From Adiantum capillus-veneris (lineage: Eukaryota > Streptophyta > Polypodiopsida > Polypodiales > Pteridaceae), in the NCBI GenBank assembly GCA_014529385.2, contig CM043963.1:67197912-67261911 (forward strand): 64,000 bases of DNA, in the 5' to 3' direction. Positions 56,592 through 64,000 of the stretch are shown in pieces. The notes beneath the pieces were generated by a model. The model was not told where the DNA came from, did not search any database, and was given only the letters and a program-made list of their open reading frames with translations. Position numbers and translations under genes: made by a program. The first letter of the stretch is position 1. Each line of letters opens with the position of its first letter.

Positions 56592-59500
56592 CTGGTATTA
56601 GAGATTAGGGTAGAGGAGCCATGGAAGGGGGGAAGGTCTCTCTCGGTTGCTCTCTCAATCCCAGCGTGAGGCATGGCCTCCCTTTCTCCGAAGTTGGTTC
56701 TCTCTATCGATATCTCTCTGTCTCGGGTCAAGCCATCATGGAGTGGAGGAAGAAGCCCGGATGTGGCGTCATGCAAAGCCATCATGGCGTGGACAGAAGT
56801 CCTTGGCAGCTGAGGATGGGAAGATGAAGTCGGCAGCGTGGGAAGCGGCCCCTAGATCGGGGAGAGAGACATAATGGATCTCAAGAAAAAAGGCTGAGAG
56901 TGGGCAGGTTGGGATCGCAGGAGGACGAGAACACTTCTTGGACACAGGACCAGGGCCTATCAAGAAAGCCACACCCCATGGGGCTCACCTTCATCATCTT
57001 TGTTAGCGCTGTCTGCAGCAGAACCATCGCTTTAGCTTGTTGGTTTTCACATGCGGCCGCCCGTAATCTCAAGGGCTGGCCACTGTCACTATGACCAAAT
57101 TTCCTAGGGGTGCATGCACACCCCCAAAGATTTGGAGGTGGTCTCCAACACCTAGGATACAAATCGGTGGCCTATTCAATGGTTTGTATGAGGATCTCCA
57201 AACTTGCATGTACAAGCAAACAGCTTATTGCAGATTTTTGGGCTTCATTTTTGATGGTTTTTGAACGCCATAATCGGCATGCAAGTAAAGAAATTCCACA
57301 CGGCCAACTTGTCAGGAAAGTAATGTCGGCATTGAGGAGATAGATTTTTCTCAACTACCAACCACATTTGGGGTCTCAATCTCTCACACCGCGACAAAAA
57401 CCAAGACCACCGCAAATCAACCTGACTATGAGTCAACATGGTAGGATCATGGCTCCAAAGAATCTTTCTACCAGAAGCTTGGAATGCAGCAGGTCTGTGT
57501 AGCTACCAGCATCCATATACAATTCATGAGCAAGCGCGATATATTCATGCAAGCTCTCACCACCCGCAATTGGTCGACAAGGTCGAAGGTATGAAACTTT
57601 CTTTACAACTTATTTGATTTTGAGTTTATTTTGTAGAACCATTCTACAAATTTGCAGAAGATAGTACGATTTGAGACTCTTCCTTATGATAGAAGGGGAG
57701 CTAGTTTCCAGGTATATTTGTCACAGATAAATATCGGGCTGTTCAAGTAGGACTTATGGCATACCAGTACAGGCAAGAATGAATACAGCATGGCATGCAT
57801 TAAACAAATGATGCAAATGATAAGTATTTATTGAATGTCTACGTTTACTATGATGCTACTGGCATACATTTTTGACATAGCGATTAGAATCACGCATGGC
57901 TTGAGTCTCTATCGCCTTGACTTGAAGCACAACTCGTGAGCAGTTCAAGGTCCAAACAGCTGTGAACCTTGATTTCAACTCGTTCGATTCTTACAACGAC
58001 CATTTCATCGGTAGGCGTACTTCATGAGGTACGCAATTGGTATTTATTTATTGCACATATAATTATGTTTTTCTAGCAGATCTACAAGTAGACAAGGTCA
58101 ATTTTTTTGTGCATAAACGACAAGGTCGTCTCCCTTTCCTATGACATCTGTCGTCAATAGGATTTGTTGGCAATGAGGCCAGACAGAGTTCTACGAAGCA
58201 AGGCTTCAATTTCTACATCTTGCATTGAAACTGGTCACGTTTGGCATATGCTATGAGCATACACAATGGGGAAGGAATAGGCAAGGTGTTTGAAGGTGGA
58301 TTCAATTTTACAGTTTATGTCCTTATGTACCAGACGGGTGTATAAGACATACGAGGGCGTCTGTGCAAATATGGCTATGGGCTGTTTTGGAATGAGTTTT
58401 CCTCCCAACTTTCATGACAACTGGTTGCAACAACAACGACCAAGTTAGCCAAGTTTAAGTTTTTCTTGTTTTTCCGTGTTTACACTTTACTTGGCAATTA
58501 CTGTCATTGCCAAAGCAAAGTGCTTTGGCAATTTTTTATGCAGCAAGGCTTCGGGGAACTAGCAAAATAGGGAACACCAACTCACTGAATCCCTATCAAT
58601 CTAAACTGTGCAAGGCACTTGTGGTTTTGGTTCTCACGGTTGAGGACATCACTCTCCGCAAGGGCTTACCAGATGGGATGCAAGGCATGCTACTGAGGTG
58701 GATTCAATTCTACCACCTCGTGAATTACGCTTCCGCTATCACACTTGCAACTCTCTCTCATGGACGGACTAAAAAATGGATTCTTTAGAACAACACTAAA
58801 CAGAACCTAAACTTTTGACTAATTTCACAGGCGAAGTGCCATATTAAGTCATTTTTGTAAAGTCATGACTCCATACGTGGTAAGTGGGGCAAGCTGTGGC
58901 TTGTTTTTTTCTCTTTCCTCTCTCGATGATAGCATTATACAGGCAAATTGTTGCATGATTATAGGATAAGATGCCAGTCAGGCATAAGATGTCTAAGAGA
59001 ACACAATCTGAGCACACACACACTAGAAATTTAAGGAAAGTTCCCCAGGCAGCATGCTCTTCTTTTCGTTCTCTATCTCTCTCTCTAAGAAAAAAATGAA
59101 ACTCTTCTAAGAAGCTTTTGATACATGTTTTGCTCATGAGTAAGCTTGAGCCAAGGTGCTCTAACTCATAGCTAGCATGTGGCTAAGATGCTACTCAAAT
59201 TAGTCTTCATCGGTTCGTCGATTGAACACTATTTTGCATAAGGGCTATGAGCCAAACAGGCTAAGAGCCGTTGTCGGGCCAAGGGTAAGACCCAACTATT
59301 GGCATTCTCTGGGTGATTGTTTTCAAGATCTACCCAAGGAAGTACACATCGACATTAATGGACAAGGAAGAGTCTTGTCATTACGGATGTTTAGGGTGTC
59401 ATTTTTGCACTACACGTTTTCAGTGCGACACTCAAGTTGAGTTTTTGATAATCTTCAACTCATAGAAGCTGATCTCTACAAGAAAGTATAAATGCAACAA

Positions 59501-61667
59501 TCAATTGTGACAGCATGGCTGTCCATAAGAGCTCGGCAGTTCACTTGTGTGGGTCTCCTGCTCTCTTTATAGCACTACGGAGTGTCTATGAACATATTGT
59601 TTTGGGGTAAGACTTTGGGATCGCAGGAGGAAGAGAACAATTTTCATGTTGATTCCAATCATTCTGTACACGGTTGACTATGTTGGTTACCGTTATCTGC
59701 TAGTTGAGCAGTTTCTACAAAGAGTCTTACCAAGGGGTTTGACTACATAGATTCTAATCCAAAGGCTTGGATTGCAAAGGCAACACCTAGGGTTTCCAAT
59801 GCGAATTTTTTTTTCAGGTAGGGGACGTGCTCCTCTTGAATACGTGTAAGTGAACATTACGTTCAAATCTCCAGGTACACAGCGGTTATTCCATTTTTAG
59901 TACGCTTTGCTTGGTTTTTCAAGACGTATAAGTACGCTTGAATGTTACAGAGACATGCCAAGGGCATGTCAGCACAAAGTATTTTGGGCCAAGTGTCCAA
60001 TCTATCTTTCTGCCTTATGCTGTTACGAACCTACTTGTAGGGTTAAATTTGGCACATGTTGTCACATGGGATACAACATGGTCTAGGAACTCAAGAAGTT
60101 CGATTTAGCCAATGTGGAGCAATGAATGAGGGTACTCTCACTCTTGTCGCAGAGTGTTTAGAATTACCTCCACACACAAGTACATCTTGTACTTGCAGGA
60201 TGTTCTTTTTTCAGCCATCCTTAGTTGAGACATATTCCACATGTGGCGAATATGAGTCTTTGGGACTGACACTGGCACCCACTATTTCAAATGTGTCACG
60301 ACAAAGTCCCTAGGTGCTGGTCATGTTTGTTTTCTAGACCATTTTCAGCACACCATATCAAGAGAAATTTCGGTGGCCAGAAATTGTTGGATACTTAGAA
60401 TGACTTGTTCAGGTACAAGTACTACTAAACGACATTACAGATGGTTGTTTATACACATAGGAAGGCTCTGAGTTGCTAATGAAAAAGTTTCATTGTTTGT
60501 ACCTAGAAGTGATCAATGTTTCACCTTCTCTTGTGATTCAGACGTTTCAGCAAGGCTTGCAAACGATTGCAACTGAAAGTATTTAGTTTCTTTTCAGAAC
60601 TATTTACATTCCTTTTTAATGTGTGCTAGGCGCATCACATTTTCCATAAGTATTGGCAAGGATCACCATGGATATTCAGGTTCAGATCTTTTTTTTTGCT
60701 AACTGCATGCACATTAGGTGTTATAGGCCGTAGTGTTTAGGAAAGGTTGATTTGGAACGGCATGCATATTCCTCAAGTTGTTGATTATGAAGCATTTTGC
60801 ACTCTATGTGCACTATCTCTATGAGATTACTTTTGGGTCTACTAATCACCAATAGAGGTCATGGATCTGTTTGGGTGTTTGTGGATTTTTCAAGTTAACC
60901 ACGATGGTTATTTTGGACATTGTTGATTCCTCAACAATGTTATACGCTATTGTGATTCCCCGTTTATCAATCGTCTGGGAAGACTGTCAGTAAACCGTGG
61001 GGGAAACACACCTCAGTACTATCAATATCCAAGGGGATTGGCAGATTAATAAGTGTAACCTTGGGCTAAAAGGATACGCAAAGTGCATACATTAGCACCA
61101 AGCAATCCAATTAATAAGAATTTATTTATTTTCTTGGAGTTTACTTAATATCAGTTAGCGCATGTTGCGACTAGGTAGTATCTGCATGTATAAGTCAGGT
61201 TCTCAACCTTGAACACTCGTTAGGGTGGGGTTGTTTACTGATGATGAAAATGGGAACAAGTCAAGGACTTAAACTTGGCTGATGAGTTATGCCAGCAAGT
61301 TACTTTCATGGAAAGTAACAAGAGGTACTCTTTTTGGTACATATTTGTGGTGATAAACTCGTTTACCATGCTCATCAGCGTTCTAAATGGAGTCTACACA
61401 CTAAGGGAACCATCAGATGGTTACAAAATGGAGTCTACACACTATGTTTGGATAGGAACCGGTACCATCAGATGGTTACAAATGGACAACAATGTAGAAA
61501 ATCAAGATGTTACTCATGGTTTCATTGAACCTCCTACTGAACCGGGTTCTGCTCAAATGAACCGTTGGATCCATGAGGGATGTTATGGTGGAGGACATTA
61601 GTGTTCTTATGAAGATACCATCACTTGTGTTTTCGCGGACGAAAATGATTCTCCAAGGGGGGAGTAA
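56592..61667 (+). mobile_element. element D3: most complete LARD-like copy
   Basis: About 5.08 kb between LTRs at 56413-56591 and 61668-61809, with a primer site at the left and polypurine tract CCAAGGGGGGAGTAA at the right. No gag or pol. The last ~150 bp resemble the end of B (TTTCATTGAACCTCCTAC, GAGGACATTAGTGTTCTTA, GACGAAAATGATTCTCC), which links D to family B ancestry at its 3' end. Contains an internal tandem duplication at 61385-61480 (AAATGGAGTCTACACACTA ... CCATCAGATGGTTACA twice). Frames 58507-58788 and 59222-59440 match D2 frames partly. Confidence 0.83.
56593..56604 (+). promoter_or_regulatory. D3 primer binding site, decayed
   Basis: TGGTATTAGAGA, two changes from the tRNA-Met consensus. 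Confidence 0.8.
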
Positions 61668-61809
61668 TGTTAGGACAAGGGTAGGACCAGTCACGGCCAA
61701 GGGCCAAGATGGACATGCAGTCAAGGGGGTCTCTCTATTTAGCAGGCCAAGGGTCTATATAGGGCATGGCTGGGTGGAGATGAACATGTTCAATCCCCAT
61801 GCCCTTTCA
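61668..61809 (+). repeat. outer LTR of B/D array, type III, 142 bp
   Basis: TGTTAGGACAAGGGTAGG ... CCCATGCCCTTTCA, the partner of 20721-20862 in type and length. TATA-like CTATATAGGGC near 61755. Right flank CGGGC. Confidence 0.85.
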
Positions 61810-61997
61810 CGGGCCCTAAGTTTCGATACTACAATCAGATGAAATCCTTCCACTGAGTTCTGGTCTTCAATTCCATTATATTCCATAGAGTGCTCATAAA
61901 GATTGCAAAATTTTGAAATATCTCGGCCTTCAAACCACTGAAACTTATCTGTAACATTTTATCGATCTTTATGAATCCGCTCTTGTGGATTATGTTG
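61810..61997. other. spacer between array and A2; perhaps the missing side of E
   Basis: If the array entered E at CGGG(T/C), this 188 bp should be E sequence. On the minus strand a frame EDQNSVEGFHLIVVSKLRAR can be read up to the junction, but I cannot confirm it as gag. Confidence 0.35.
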
Positions 61998-63328
61998 TGA
62001 TGGGGGCTTTTCACAAGCCAAGCTCCCATACCCCTCTTCTCTCGTCCCCACCCCATGAAAACCCCCTTTTAGGGAGGGAGTGATAAAAAGCATTGGAAAA
62101 AAGTAAGGAAAAAATAAAGTATGATTATGTAAATATATAAGAAAGGTAAAATAGGCCACCTCATGCCTGCGGGGTAGCCCATCCCCACCTTGCCTCCTTT
62201 TTCTTCACTGTTGCCCCGCCGGGTGTCCCTTTTCCTCTCCTCCACTCAAAAGGTCAACCCCCTCTCTCTTCCCCTTGTCCTTTCTCCTTTCTCTCTCCCC
62301 TCAAGCTACCCCACCTCTCACCAATAATGCATTATAACTCACCAATAATGCACCCTAACTCACATGCAACTTACCCTATCTTCCAAAATAGTATACCCCA
62401 TCCCCTCTTTCTCTCTCCTATCATATCCCATGACCCAAATACCCCCCTCTCTCTCTAAAGGGCGCCATGTCTCTTGTCTTGTAGCTAAATAACCTCCCCC
62501 ACACTCACACACACTCAGTTTCACTGAAAAAGGTGCCCACAGACCCATTCCCACCCGGTGGTTACCTGATTTTTCTTGTGTTCACACACATCTGCACACA
62601 GATTCACCTCTGAACACACTCCCCTCTCTCCCCTCTTGTAATTACTTTATTCTCCATGTCACCTCTCACTTTTTTTTTCATCAACCCATCTCTCTCTCTT
62701 AGTCTCTCTCTCATGAGACTGCTGTTCTGGCACATATACACACAGCCAGACAAGTGGGGCCCACAGTCACATGACCTATGTAGATAATGATTTCTTCATT
62801 TCTAAATTCTATAATTTCTCCCCCCCCTCCTCCCCTATGTAAAGAGGGGTCACCATCACACAAAAACACACAACATCACCAAAGAACACACTATGCACTG
62901 TGTGTGCCTAGTGCACACACACACACACACACCCACACCATCACCATCACCACACTCACCATGCTTGTCTTGAGCATGACCTCTTTACGCTTGGCTATGG
63001 AAGATGAAGGGCAACTAAATGAAGGATGATGGCCATAACCCTCGTGCGAGTCTTCGCCATCAGCTCCCACCTATCATCCATGTGCTCTACCACTCTCTCC
63101 CTTCTCTTTCCCCTACCCTATGCCCCCCATTTCATCGCCTTATTCTCTAAATAAAGATTGAGGTTTTGTGAGTATATTTTCTTGCAATGTTTTGCCCATG
63201 TGAGGTGTGCGGAATTGCCACCTAGTCTTGTGTTTTGGAGTGAGCTTGTGTATGTGTGAAGGGTGTGTGGATTCGCCATCCTTTTGTGATGCCTAAGTAC
63301 TAAGCCGCTATACCCCCTCCCTCACTCC
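61998..63328 (+). repeat. A2 5' LTR, truncated at its 3' end
   Basis: TGATGGGGGCTTTTCACAAG onward is the reverse complement orientation of the A1 LTRs. It stops inside the LTR at CCCTCCCTCACTCC, just where A1 has its GA/TC microsatellite, so the last ~220 bp of LTR are absent. The TATA box is TATGTAAA (62836-62843) instead of TATATAAA. A short duplication of CTCACCAATAATGCA lies at about 62316-62352. Confidence 0.92.
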
Positions 63329-63329
63329 A

Positions 63330-64000
63330 ATTGTCGACGTAAACATAAAAGGAAAGAGGGTTGGAGACACCTACATTGATGGAGGTGCACAAATCTGTGT
63401 AATGAGCGAAGCTATGATGCTTCGATTAGGGCTCGAGGTTGAGAGGCCTTCTCCATGCAAGGCAAAGATGGCAAACAACGCAAAAGTAAAGTGTGTGGGT
63501 GTGGTAAGTGCCGTGAAAATCAAAGCTTTCAACACTGAGGTAGAGGTAGATGTTTTTGTAATGCCTACTAAGGGGGAGGGCTATCCACTAATTTTGGGAA
63601 GGCCATGGTTGATGGCCATGAAGGCAAAACAGGACTGGGGTACTGGCCTTCTACGCATGACCGGTAAGAAAGGGGAGACAATCTACTACGACATGAGGAT
63701 TGGCAAGCAGAAGCAAATGAATCTGGAAACATCGGCAGATGAAACCACTAGCGAATCTTCCAGTTCTGAGGAGGAGACCACATCCACCGAAGAAAGTGAC
63801 AGTTCCATTGATGTGATGGGTATCATTATGAAGGATCCACAAAGGGTAAGCACAACTGGTGATCCATCACCAAAAGGGAAACCCAATGAAGAGGAGAGAT
63901 ATGTCACATATGTTTTTCAACCGTTCTTTGGAACATCCATAAGAGTGTTCATTGATGATTTTTATATATATAGCTCCCGTATTTCACATTTAGAAAAGGT
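63330..64000 (+). CDS. A2 protease-RT fragment, open to window end
   Basis: One continuous open frame (codons start at 63330; first ATG 63402) of 223 codons with no stop to the window edge. Contains VDVNIKGKR, protease active site YIDGGAQICVM, YPLILGRPWL, the acidic linker, and then, after an internal deletion of ~600 bp at about 63897, YVTYVFQPFFGTSIRVFIDDFYIYSS, the RT catalytic box. The deletion keeps the frame. Arg is encoded by CGA at about 63421 where A1 has TGA. The N-terminal half of the polyprotein (gag) and RT fingers are missing, so no working enzyme is expected. Confidence 0.88.
   Translation, partial: MVDVNIKGKRVGDTYIDGGAQICVMSEAMMLRLGLEVERPSPCKAKMANNAKVKCVGVVSAVKIKAFNTEVEVDVFVMPTKGEGYPLILGRPWLMAMKAKQDWGTGLLRMTGKKGETIYYDMRIGKQKQMNLETSADETTSESSSSEEETTSTEESDSSIDVMGIIMKDPQRVSTTGDPSPKGKPNEEERYVTYVFQPFFGTSIRVFIDDFYIYSSRISHLEK

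Noticed and set aside
61275-61601. 108-codon frame in the D3 tail (MADELCQQVTF)
   Set aside because: Spans a tandem duplication and the B-like tail in a different frame from the chromodomain; unlikely to be a gene.

Overview
This window is plant nuclear DNA made almost entirely of LTR retrotransposons and the microsatellites that travel with them. I found no host gene, RNA gene or CRISPR array that I could support. The plant assignment rests on Ty3/gypsy elements with a second, archaeal-type RNase H (Tat-like), a Ty3/gypsy family with a C-terminal chromodomain (chromovirus), a Ty1/copia element, and primer sites matching plant initiator tRNA-Met. Long (GA)n tracts and the mix of lineages make a non-seed plant such as a fern my guess, but the sequence does not prove it.

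Layout. 1-1740: 5' part of a minus-strand Ty1/copia element (LTR, primer site, broken gag, protease start). 1866-2952: GA microsatellites, including a 241-bp tandem unit. 2953-12201: element A1, a nearly complete minus-strand Tat-like Ty3/gypsy element (1.55-kb LTRs, gag, PR, RT, two RNase H domains, IN), inserted in the 241-bp repeat. 12202-15138: microsatellites, a dispersed repeat and a ~170-bp tandem repeat. 15139-20720: element E, a decayed minus-strand Ty3/gypsy element of another lineage, truncated at its 5' side.

20721-61809: a 41-kb array of chromovirus family B and a large non-autonomous partner family D (LTR, tRNA-Met primer site, ~4-5 kb with no retroviral genes). The order is outer LTR, B1, B2, D1, inverted pol piece, B3, D2, B4, D3, outer LTR. 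Element C (23756-32385), a second Tat-like element, sits inside B1 just before its chromodomain. A 2.7-kb LTR-like insertion sits in D2. The internal LTRs between B and D are chimeric. 61998-64000: element A2 (plus strand), an internally deleted relative of A1 whose reading frame is still open at the window end.

How it fits together: A and C encode a gag-protease-RT-RNase H-integrase set; B encodes a similar set plus a chromodomain; D shares the B-type LTR, primer site and 3' tail but has no enzymes and would depend on B proteins. Every element with a readable polyprotein carries stops, frameshifts or deletions, except the short open segment of A2. Relative ages from nesting and LTR divergence: E and the outer LTRs oldest, then B/D, then C, with A1 youngest (LTRs about 1% different by eye).
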